Assembly: GCA_025642075.2 (NCBI GenBank)
Contig: JAODUO010001374.1
Span: 18,501-82,500, forward strand
Direction of reading: 5' to 3'
DNA from: Ridgeia piscesae
Taxonomy: Eukaryota; Annelida; Polychaeta; Sabellida; Siboglinidae
Length of the DNA stretch: 64,000 nucleotides
Shown: in pieces, positions 25,181-35,059 of the stretch
How the letters are laid out: each line of letters starts with the position of its first letter
How positions within the stretch are numbered: position 1 is the stretch's first letter
The notes under the pieces: model-generated
Databases searched by the model: none
What the model saw: only the letters and a program-made list of their open reading frames with translations
What the model was told of the DNA's origin: nothing
Position numbers and translations under genes: made by a program

Positions 25181-26754
25181 CGACACTCATGCCAGGAGCA
25201 ATGTCTACAAATATAGTTCACATAAAATACTACACAAAATGGTAAATATTATTAATAACATCAACAAAATAGATAGTCAACATAACTGTAAACTTAATGG
25301 TAAAATGAAAAAAAATGAATTACAGGTATTGGGTGGTGTATTAAAGTGGAAATATTAAATGTCTGTACTTTCTATCATAAAATAGTAATACTGACACACT
25401 AACAATATACATGTATTAAGTTCTGTTTACACAATTTAAAAAAATCAACTGTTTAAGTGATTAAAAATGGAAGTAGGTCGTAGTCACAGGTAATCGTGAT
25501 GACCTGCCCTGATGCCATAAATTTAACTGTTTTGAAATTTTGTTTGTTTTCCTTAAAACACTGATTTGCATACCACATAAATAATTATGCTGTGTCTAAT
25601 TTGTTATCAGAAACAAAAGTTTTTTATGTAGCCTAAATAGATACCTAGTAAACTGTGTGGGTATATGCTGATAGAAACTTGCATGAATTTATAAGTATTT
25701 CATCCATAACATACTTCCAGTTCCCCACACACCCACTCTACCACTCACAAACATACAACAGACATACGCATAGACACACGCTTACACACACGCATACACA
25801 TACACAATTATCATAAAGGCAGAAAATAAACACATTTGGTACTCACCCAACACTATATGGTCACTCGGTAATGCTGAAGAACTTCTCATGTCTTCTAGTG
25901 AGTGCAACATACCAAATCCAAATGGCCATTTTCAAAAATGGTGGTATATGGTCAACTCGGAATAAATAGAAGAATGTCAAGGTCAAGGAATACTATAAAT
26001 ATTGTCAATACAACGTTGTGAATCAATGCATATTTATTGCTGAGTTGGTTTATGCCTTTATGGGTTATTCATATTTTCTATTGTTTCAGTACTAATAATG
26101 CACCATAAACATAACTTCCAATACTAGCCAATAAGAGCCGTACTATTTGTGAATCACATAGACATAGTGTCAAATATCACTATCCCAGGCGGGAAGCTTC
26201 CCGCTGAATGGTGTTGATTCACCACCCACAAAGCACGGGAAATTTGATGGGTTTTGATGTTAAATCACAATAATATATGATACAATTAATTTAAAAAACA
26301 GTTATAACAGTGAGTGTTCAGCTGTGCTGTTTAGGTGTGTTTAATGATAACATTGTATTATTTGTTATTGTATGTTATGTTTCAGTTGTACTTGTTGATA
26401 GTAACTTTAGGAGACATGTTGACTTGAAATTAAGCTGTATTTAGTGTATTTGCAAACAGCTGGGATGAAGTACTGTTATTAATTTAAAAGAATTCAGTGC
26501 AATTAATTAATTTATTTGTCACTACCGGTAGGTATTTTATTGCAGTTGTCTTTATTGTTTTAATATTATATTACAATTACTTTTTAATTTTACAACAGTA
26601 ATTAATTATATTAAATCAGTTACAACAAACCATCACATACCCACAGTATTTCTCTACAAATGAAAATTTGTGTGTGTTTCTGTGGAATTAGTCTAAGTGG
26701 ATAGTGTGTTTCTTTGGAGATCTCTACTATACTGAATTAGACTTACAACGTAAA

Positions 26755-26985
26755 TTTTGAGTATCAAATAAAAATCTGGTATCGATTGATATCGAAGAAT
26801 TCTGGTATCGAACCAACAATATATCGATCGATATCGTAGAATTCTGGTATCAAGCCAGCACTACTGTTGCATACTGTGCTTCTACTGGGAACTGTGTTCT
26901 ATATGAATACAAATAACGTAAGTATCGAGTATCAGAACAGAATTCAGGTATTGATCGGTATTGAACAAAACCTGGCACTATGCAT
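26755..26985. repeat. Word-repeat element built on GGTATCGAT
   Basis: Repeats tctggtatcga, gatatcgaagaattctggta and gatcgatatcgtagaattct in the first half, with complementary forms such as cagaattcaggtattgatcg in the second half. No termini were identified. Confidence 0.45.
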
Positions 26986-28219
26986 AGGAAAAGGTAGTAA
27001 CTAAGTAAGGTATTATATTTCTTAAAACCAGAGGATTCCTGCACTTTGTGTAACTTGATCCCATTTGAGTGATGATTCTTTATAGTTAAAAGTTATAGTT
27101 AAACATCTCCACCTTGATCACGCTATGAATCAAGCAACCAGTTATAGGTCCATTCAACCCCATTGTAGAAAACCAATTACATGAAATTCTTTATAATAAG
27201 TTGATTACTTCCAGATATATTAACATGTGAAATATGAGCTTTTGGACATTCCATGTCAAATCAATCAAGAATTTACATGCCCATCTTCAATTTTGATGAC
27301 ATTTGGTGTGTAGGTTTACGATCATGAGTCTATGTGTCCCACCAATTTTTAGGTTAATCTGACCTTCAGGTCCAGAGATAGAGGTCATCAAACTTTTACC
27401 TGACCTTGATACCTGACGACCTTCCAGGTGTCATAACTCCACTTCTAAAATCAACTACATCTCACCAATAAATTCAAACGCATAATTTATATTCAAAATG
27501 TGTACTTTCTGAAGCAGGAGGTAACTGGTATAATGGCAATGGCAAAACTGGGATAACATTCTTCATGGCTAAGAGATGACAACATGATGTTAATATGTAA
27601 GACAGTAGGTAATATGGACACAAACTGAAGTAAATATGACAATGACATACTGATTAGACTTAACTTGAGAACCAGTAAGATATATGTATTAGATTTAGAG
27701 GAAATGTGTTTTACTCCATAAAAGTGTGGGATTCTTGGGATTATAAACCAGCATATGTAGAATGATTTATAAATTAGTGGATAACAAAACAAAACAAACT
27801 GGTAATTAATATATTACTTCTGCCAAATTTCAGCAAAAAGCCAGGGTGCATGTTATAAGGGGGTATTATATACAGAACACAAAGGTAGAATGGGAATGCA
27901 ATACAGTTAAAACCTGCCCAGATTCAGATTAACCAGAAATAAAAAGGTATTGTGAGATAAAACTTAATAATGTGTGTATGTTTCAAGGGCCATTCTGAGG
28001 AATCCATTCCTCCAGGATACAGATACGGAGAAAACCATTCAAACAGAAATGATGCACTGGCTTTGGAATTCGGGGGACAGGCATGGCGGACATAAGCAGC
28101 GGGCAGTGCAGATGATGCAAGCGAGGGATGGCAATGCTTGGTAAATGTTTAAATAAAATTGAGCTCGTTTTGTTTCATAGGACAGGTTTTTGTTGCTATC
28201 TCGTACAGACACTATTATA

Positions 28220-29110
28220 TACTGGACCAATAATGGGACTTTGCCAGTACTGGGCCAGTATCATGCCAGTATTGGTACAGTACTTTGCCAGTAAGCATAT
28301 CGTTGTCGCGCTTACATTTTTCTGGTCGTTATAAACTTTCCGATTGACGGTTCTGCGCATGCGCGATATATGTAAAACCCTCAGTGTGCAGCAAAACGAC
28401 AAAACATTTTTGGTATAAGTGCCACGGGCTGTTAGTTAACTCTCCTGTACTGATTACTGTGAATAGTTGCTTAAAATGTCGTTCAATACATTAAAATATT
28501 GCGTTTGTTTAAATCACTGTCACAGATTATGGCGCACTACAGCAATTCTGCTTGCTATCAAAACATGCTTCAAAACTTGTTTGCCTGATGTTAATTTGCT
28601 ACAAATTACTTTGCTTCGTCGTTTCGCTGCATATTGATTATTTTACATTTATCGGGCATGCGCAGAAACGTCTATCGGAACGTTTATAATGCCGGAAAAA
28701 TGTAAGCACTACACCGTGCCATTATTGCACCAACACTGGACTAATACAGCATGCCGGTACTGGGCCAGCACTGGGGCAATACATTGCGCAAGTACTGGCC
28801 CAATGCTGGACCATTATTACCCCAGCACTGGGCCAATACAGCATGCCGGTACTGGGCCAGCACTGGGCCAATACATTGCGCAAGTACTGGCCCAATGCTG
28901 GACCATTACTACCCCAGCACTGGGCCAATACAGCATGCCGGTACTGGGCCAGTACAATGCGCCAGCACTGGCCCAATGCTGGACCAGCACTGGGGCAGTA
29001 CCACATGCTAGCATTGGCCCGATACACAGCTGCTGTGCAGTGTATGTATTGGGCCAATGCCATTTATACCGGCCTGCCAGTATTGGCTCGGTACTGGCCC
29101 AATACTGTCA
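28220..29110. repeat. TACTGGGCCAGTA word array with 92-bp tandem unit
   Basis: Many copies of ggtactgggccagcactggg and its variants. From 28743 a 92-bp unit starting aatacagcatgccggtactg recurs at 28835 and 28927. The array is split by the MITE at 28309-28712. Open frames across it on both strands (such as LGQHWANT repeats) are products of the repeat and not genes. Confidence 0.8.
28309..28712. mobile_element. MITE with about 60-bp inverted repeats
   Basis: The left end gcttacatttttctggtcgt through tctgcgcatgcgcga (28309-28371) pairs with the complement of 28651-28712 (gcatgcgcagaaacgtc through ggaaaaatgtaagc). The interior has no coding capacity. A second, truncated copy in the opposite orientation is at 43908-44212. 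It interrupts the TACTGGGCCAGTA array. Confidence 0.75.
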
Positions 29111-29459
29111 TGTTAGCTGGGAAGGTGTTTTTCTCATAAAATAGATGTTGAAGGGTAGATGAAGAGTTCAATTGGTATCAATCTTATTTTGTAAAAATGG
29201 GCTTAGCGCTGCACAGGTAACACACAATATGGTTAAATTCTGTCCCTAGTTTATATACATTTCTAGCTGAGCCTGTATCGTGGTTAGTTTTTGATAGCAT
29301 AAACCAGTTCCAAGTGACTGACGTAATGTGTTCTAGCCATTCTTGTTAATATAATGAACTGAGACCCTACCTGTACATATCACCTGTAATTAGTTTAACA
29401 ACTGAGTCACTTGAAGACATATTTATATATATATATATGTGTGTGTGTGTGTATACATA

Positions 29460-29567
29460 TACCCAGTACGAGTACGATTACTTTGCTTTGTACTCGAGTA
29501 CAAGTACGATTACTCAAAAAGTACTCGTACTCGAGTATGAGTACGAGTACAGAGTATGATTACTCCA

Positions 29568-29655
<88 letters not shown>

Positions 29656-29762
29656 ACATATGAATACTTTTTGAGTAATCGTACTCGTACTCGAGTACAA
29701 AGCACATTACTCAAAAGTACTCGTACTCAGTATAAGTACGAGTACAGAGTACGATTACTCCA

Positions 29763-29820
<58 letters not shown>
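29460..29820. repeat. GTACTCGAGTAC word modules flanking (TA)n tracts
   Basis: Modules rich in gtactcgtactcgagtac and complementary forms occur at 29460-29567 and 29662-29766. Each is followed by a (TA)n microsatellite (29568-29652, 29767-29818). They lie within the 3' flank of fibrinogen gene 1. The equivalent flank of gene 2 has only the TA tract. Confidence 0.75.
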
Positions 29821-29999
29821 GTGTTTATACCATCAATTAGTCTTAATTTCAATATCAATTTGTCATCGTCTCGCATCTTCATTGCAATATGGAATGCCAA
29901 ATATTTTTGTTCCACTTTGCCCCAGGGTCACCTAGTCATAAGAACGTAATATGAAATGAAAAACAAAATCCAGGAGCAGAAAAACCTCGCTTTAAGTCT

Positions 30000-30265
30000 T
30001 GCCCGGGATTACCAGTGTGATCTAGCCTCGCTCGGTTGCATAACTTCACCGAAAAGACAGTCTGATCACTGAGCCAACTGGTGAATATTAGCCGTGTGAA
30101 GTGCTGCCACCTCACGAAGACTGGGTAATCGAAGTTAATCCTGCCATAATTCCTGATTCATAAACAACTGCAAATCTGTATTTCTGTTTATTTATGTGTG
30201 AATAATAGGTTTAATTTTGAAGTTTTTTTATTATAAAATATGTTCTGATGATATTCTTATTTAAT
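30000..30265 (-). repeat. Dispersed repeat R1, longest copy
   Basis: Matches 58125-58385 in inverted orientation. Shared phrases include gctgccacctcacgaagact/gctctgtgaggtggcagc, gcataacttcaccgaaaaga against tcttctcggcgaagttacgc, and a terminal ataagaatatc/ggatatcc-type arm. The arm is also the hairpin arm of the elements at 37376 and 42330. Confidence 0.6.
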
Positions 30266-30592
30266 TAATACACGTTTGTATTGTTGGTCAATTGTATAGG
30301 CTAATACTATTATATCAACATGAAATAATATGTGTGTATTTATGCTTGTATAAATATACTAACGAAATTGATGCACTTTCAACAAATGTTGAACATACTT
30401 GGGGTCAATAAATATTGTTGTTATGGTCATGGTTAATTTGTTATTTGAAATTCGGCCTGAGAACCAGTCGGCGTCTGTACCCTATTCTGGAGAGCATACC
30501 TGCACAAATCTACCAGGAGTTGAGAGACAGAAACGTGCTGCCACCTCACGGAGTCTGAGTAAACGAGGCTAAGTGTGAACAGGTTATGTGGC

Positions 30593-31459
30593 TTACCCGG
30601 ACCCTTGGCTTTGAGGTCTCTTCGAGATTCTACACTGCGGTCCTGAGAAGCCTTCGGCGCAGTCGCACTGAAACCGGCGGTCCGGCATATGGCGACATGT
30701 TCCACCGTTTGGACATGTCCTGTCGCACGACAAGTAGTCTTTGGCTTTGAACGACTTAGGTCGGATCTTCATCGATGTCATCGTGAAGTACCCTTCGACG
30801 TCCTTCCAAGCGACGCGGGTGTTTAGTACGCGCGAAACCATTTTGCCGTTGAGGTCAACGCCGTACGTCGGCTCCGTGCCTACGTACCACCACCCCGTCT
30901 CGAAGTCCTCGCGGGCCATTTTGCAGTCAGGGCTGTCTTTGACACAGAATCTACCCTCCACGTGTTCCCTCAGCGAATCCGGCAGAGTGCTGTGGGGGCG
31001 TACTTTACCGAGGTGAAGTCGGTAACGGCCGGATTCCGGCCCGACAGAAAAGTCCTCGTACTCGATGTGTCTTTCCACGTATCTCGTCTGATTCTCATAC
31101 CCGACCTCGATCCGCAGAATCGTCGGGCGATCCTTCGTCAGCCGGTACATGTGCTCGAGGCCGAACCAGAACGTTTCACCCCGGCCGAAGCCCTTCTTGT
31201 ATTCCGCCCATGTCCGGTAGAAATTCACGTCCGGATCGCGTCTGTTCTGGATAATTGTCCAACCGCCGCCCGCCGTCTTGAAATCGCACATCACCTTGAG
31301 GGGCACCGGTGAAAACACGTCACCGACGGGGATTTCCGTGACGCCCCAACACGCCATATCGGCACAGTCGACCGGGCCGCAAGCCGGTGGCGTCTGTGCC
31401 AGGACGCCCACCAGTTGCGCTGTCGCCAGCAGCCACACCGAGAAACATACCGCGGCCAT
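30593..31459 (-). CDS. Secreted fibrinogen-domain/EGF protein, gene 1
   Basis: A 288-residue secreted protein in one open frame. Residues 1-22 are a signal peptide (MAAVCFSVWLLATAQLVGVL), which sets the start. The frame is open 45 codons further upstream to another ATG at 31594, but that stretch precedes the signal peptide. Residues about 25-237 form a fibrinogen-related domain with CDFKTAGGGWTIIQ, TWAEYKKGFG, FWFGLEHMYRLT, RYRLHLG, ETGWWYVG, VDLNGK and TSMKIRP. Residues 245-276 are one complete EGF module with six Cys (245, 249, 255, 265, 267, 276) in standard spacing. In most fibrinogen proteins a Cys follows WWY and an Asp-rich calcium site precedes it. Here no Cys follows WWY; instead Cys172 and Cys179 lie close together and the calcium loop reads KDSPD. 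Extracellular recognition or lectin-like binding is inferred from the family. Confidence 0.85.
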   Translation of the reverse strand: MAAVCFSVWLLATAQLVGVLAQTPPACGPVDCADMACWGVTEIPVGDVFSPVPLKVMCDFKTAGGGWTIIQNRRDPDVNFYRTWAEYKKGFGRGETFWFGLEHMYRLTKDRPTILRIEVGYENQTRYVERHIEYEDFSVGPESGRYRLHLGKVRPHSTLPDSLREHVEGRFCVKDSPDCKMAREDFETGWWYVGTEPTYGVDLNGKMVSRVLNTRVAWKDVEGYFTMTSMKIRPKSFKAKDYLSCDRTCPNGGTCRHMPDRRFQCDCAEGFSGPQCRISKRPQSQGSG

Positions 31460-31640
31460 GTTGAGGCGGCCACTATTGTTTGACGTCGAGATGTCGTCTC
31501 TTACGTCGTTACGTTGCGCGTACGTCACACAGGGGTATACGTTTCGGTGGCGTTTCCCGCGAGTACTTTTCCCCGTGGTGTCTTCAATCGTCACTCACTC
31601 TTCCCAGGTTGGTATAAGTGGACGCTAAGTGCAGTCGATG
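31460..31640 (-). promoter_or_regulatory. Conserved 5' leader of the fibrinogen genes
   Basis: The 150-200 bp upstream of the signal-peptide ATG is strongly conserved with gene 2 (38781-38960) and gene 3 (43732-43880). It carries cgtcacacagggg and gtcttcactcatcactcactcttcccag on the plus strand. On the minus strand a ccacttatacc word could act as a weak TATA-like box. The transcription start is not established. Confidence 0.35.
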
Positions 31641-32094
31641 TCCACTAGCTAGGTTATACTTGACCCCGTCATCTCTATCGATGGTTGGTCAGGACCGGAG
31701 CGTTGAAGATCCGGTTCCGTATGAGTCCGTAATTCACCACCAAATATCAAGGTATTCGTAGACCAGTTTAGTGTACACTGCTTTGGTACGCCTACGTGGA
31801 ATTATCTTGTTCATCTGGGGTGAATTGCATCACGGGAGTGAGATAGTATTACCGGGAATTGCTGGCGAAGTCTGACACCATCGTGTGTGATTCGGGTCAC
31901 AGTCGGGTTGACAGTTGTTACACAGAAACATTACGTTATGTTGCCAGTCGTACCGTTATCCTAGTACATACTCACACACATGTACACTTACATACGCACG
32001 CGTAGAACACATGCACTAACAAGTAGTAACGCTCGCACATACACGCACGTACGTATGGGCACACACACACATACACGCATACAAATTCACATTT

Positions 32095-32136
<42 letters not shown>

Positions 32137-32807
32137 GCACACGCACGCACGCACGCACACGCACACAGTATGTAGTAACCAAACGCATAGATCGATGTCG
32201 TCTCAGTAAACATATACTCCGACACACTTGATTGATTTATTTATTGATTCATGTGTGACATAGCTCGTCCGTGTCTTCCCCTGGAAATTGTCCTGTTTCT
32301 TGCGGTGACTCGGACACGGAGCGGAGTGGTTCAGGCTGTCCCGCCCATTGCCAGCAGGCCGACCACCAACAGCCAGCATCCGAGGACCTGGTTCGACCTG
32401 AACGCACAACGCAAAACACACAACTGAGGATCTGGTCTGACCTGCAAGTACGCTTGTGCGTACATTTGTGTACAGGACTATGTATGTGTAAGACCCGTGG
32501 ATCCAGTGTTAGAGCGAATACACTGTGCCTAGACTCCACTTTCGGTGTCTGTCACACTCTGGCCGCAGTGAACGCGATCCAATGGGCGAGAGGGAGAGGG
32601 GGGAGGCAGGGAGAGAGAGAGAGGAGGGAGGGAGGGAGAGAGAGAGGGCAGGGAGGGAGGGAGGGAGGGAGGGAGAGAGACAGAGAGAGAGAGGAGGGAG
32701 GGAGGGAGGGACAGAGAGAGGAGGAGGGAGGGACGGAGAGAGAGAGAGGAGGGAGGGAGATGCGGGAGGGGAGGGAGGGAGAGAGGGAAGAGGGAGGGAG
32801 GGAAATA

Positions 32808-33290
32808 ATAATAAGAAGAACATTTATAAAGCGCCATAAATCTGGAAATATCCATTCGGAGGCGCTGTACATGAGTATGTATACATGAAAATTATAATAT
32901 TAAGTTTGTTAAGGTAAATAAAATATTTCTAAAAAGTAATAGTAATAAATAATAAAATTAATAAATTAGCTAAAGATAATTATAAAAATAAATGGTATAT
33001 TGATAATAAAATAATGAGTATGACATTAAGTAAAATTAATGTAAAACATGTACAAGATAATAAATAGGTGAAATAAAAATTAAATAAACTGACAGGTGTC
33101 TATATTTCATACACAGCCCGGAATAGGTGGGTTTTCAATAGTCTTTTAAAAGTCACGATGCAACAGGTTTTCTTTATCTCGGCAGGGAGAGAGTTCCACA
33201 GTCGCGGACCTGCTACTGAAAACATTCTATCACCGTATCGGCTGCGAGATGGCGGCACGTAGAAGTCAAACTGTGGATATCTGATGTCGT
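32808..33290 (-). pseudogene. L2-type LINE: C-terminal RT fragment and 3' end
   Basis: The minus strand reads FDFYVPPSRSRYGDRMFSVA, then GPRLWNSLPAEIKK and TFKRLLKTHLFRAVYEI, ending in a stop at 33100. This is the conserved C-terminal tail of L2/Jockey-group LINE polyproteins. An AT-rich 3' UTR follows and ends with tggcgctttataaatgttct and a ttattattattt tail at about 32808, as in LINEs with short-repeat 3' ends. It is probably the 3' part of the same element as the endonuclease at 35110-36190; the RT core is missing between them. Confidence 0.75.
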
Positions 33291-33424
33291 CGCAGTTGGA
33301 AACAATTCAAGTCGTGATACCCATGGCGCTGGATGGTGGTCTCTGGTCAAGGACGAGACGAGTGTGGAATGGGATTGAAATGCCACACGAATCGTCTCAA
33401 TTTTTGCCGAGAAGAAGTCCGTTT

Positions 33425-35056
33425 AGATTTAACAAGATTGATTTAACAAGATTGCCACCTAGAGATTCAACTCTAGATGGCAGGTGGACTAGGAAGCCAT
33501 TTAGCTTATCGAGAGTCCAACCTATCTATCTAAGTATATCCCGCCCTTCTTAGGTATATGTCGATTTTATTTTTAAATATATTGACACTACTAGCACCTA
33601 CACAATCAGCTGATAATCTGTTCCATTCGTTTACTGTTCTTTGTGAAAATGAAAATTTTCTAATATCTAGTCTACACTGCTTCTTTGCTAATGTAACTCC
33701 ATGTCCTCTAGTCCTTCTCTCTTCCTTGACTGTGAAAAAAATATTTCTGTCAATATTTACATATCCATTCAATATTTTAAACACCTCAATCTGATCTCCT
33801 CTCAATCTTCTGGTTTCTAGTGTTGTTAAACCACATTCTTTTAGACGCATTTCATAACTAATATTCCTGAGTTTTTGTATCATTTTGGTTGCTCTCCTTT
33901 GTACTCTTTCTAGCATATCAATATCCTTCTTGCGATATGGCCTCCATGCTTGTATACAATATTCTAAGTGAGGCCTAACTATTGTTTTATACAGCGGTAT
34001 TATTAGTTCTTTTTCTTTGTACACTATATTTCGCCTAATTAATCCAAGAATTTGGTTTCCCTTCGCTGCTGCAATTCCACACTGCTCTGATACCTTCATG
34101 TCAGCACTAATAGTTAACCCTAAGTCCTTTTCCTTTAAGGTAGTATTTAGTACAGTATCACCCATTGTATATTGTGCATCTTCATTCCCATGTCCTGTGT
34201 GAAGGCACTTACACTTTCCAAAATTAAACAGCATTTGCCACTTCTCAGACCATTCTATCAACTTATTAAGATCATCTTGTAAATGCTGTCTATCTGCATC
34301 ACTTAATTTTCCTAAACACTTTTGTGTCGTCCGCAAACTTCAACACCTTGCTTGTTATGTCATCATCCAAATCATTGATATATATTAAGAATAAAATAGG
34401 TCCCAGTACTGATCCCTGTGGTACTCCACTCAAAACCGCTTTCCAGTTTGAAACCTCCCCATCAACTACTACTCTTTGTCTTCTATCAATAAGCCATTTT
34501 TCTATCCAGTTGATCATTCCATTTCCTATGCCATGGGCCTTTAGTTTAAGTAGTAGTCTTTGGTGTGGCACTTTGTCAAAGGCTTTTTTAAAATCTAAGT
34601 AGATTATATCTACTGGTGATCCCTCATCTAGCCACTTTGTGACATCTTCCAAAAAACATAACATATTTGTTAAGCATGACCTCGCTTTTAAAAACCCATG
34701 TTGAGATGGGTTTATCAATTTATTTTTAACAAGAAAATCAACCAGGTGATCTTTAATTAGTCTTTCTAATAGTTTGCAAATCACCGATGTTAAACTCACT
34801 GGTCTATAGTTCTCTGACTTGTTTCTCGAACCTTTTTTAAATAATGGTATAATGTTTGCTTCTTTCCATTCTAACGGAACTATTCCCTCCCCTAATGACA
34901 AATTGAACACTGTTGCAAGCGGTATGCTGATTTGTTCTACAATTTCCAATAGTAATTTGGGAGGAATCCCATCCACTCCAGGTGATTTATTATCCTTCAT
35001 ATCTCTTATTTTCATAGCTACCATTGTTGGAGTTACAATTAGTTGTCCTAAATAGA
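33425..35056 (-). pseudogene. CR1-like LINE copy A, RT half
   Basis: A 5'-truncated CR1-like element. The RT frame (35056-34299) has KSPGVDGIPPKLLLEI, EWKEANIIPLFKKGSRNKSE, YRPVSLTSVICKLLERLI, HGFLKARSCLTNMLCFLEDV, IIYLDFKKAFDKVPHQRLL, LSGVPQGSVLGPILFLIYIN and the catalytic FADDTK. One frameshift after FADDTKVFRKIK separates it from the C-terminal frame (34336-33530; LNTTLKEKDLGLTI, IVRPHLEYCIQAWRPYRKKD, FSFSQRTVNEWNRLSADCVG). The 3' UTR ends in repeated caatcttgttaaat words, shared with copy B at 57.8 kb. The start at 35056 coincides with a junction to a different LINE. Confidence 0.85.
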
Positions 35057-35059
35057 CGA

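Larger units (their letters stand above)
22900..28190. other. AT-rich interior of the inserted segment, no gene seen
   Basis: A sequence near 22990-23045 (gacgccatttttg, then cacgtaagttgc) resembles a 5' leader ending in a splice donor, but no coding continuation was found. Short minus-strand frames at 24151-24345 and 24370-24600 have no recognisable domain. A pair of direct repeats and a word-repeat stretch are listed separately. Confidence 0.5.

Noticed and set aside
28689..29144. Open frames with LGQHWANT-like repeats, up to 151 codons
   Set aside because: They arise from tandem near-palindromic words open on both strands, not from a gene.
30741..31628. Plus-strand open frames opposite fibrinogen gene 1 (and equivalents at 37966 and 43013)
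   Set aside because: They are antisense shadows of the GC-rich coding sequence and are shared only because the units are duplicated.
34017..35055. Plus-strand frames opposite the CR1-like RT
   Set aside because: Antisense of the RT, which has clear motifs on the minus strand.
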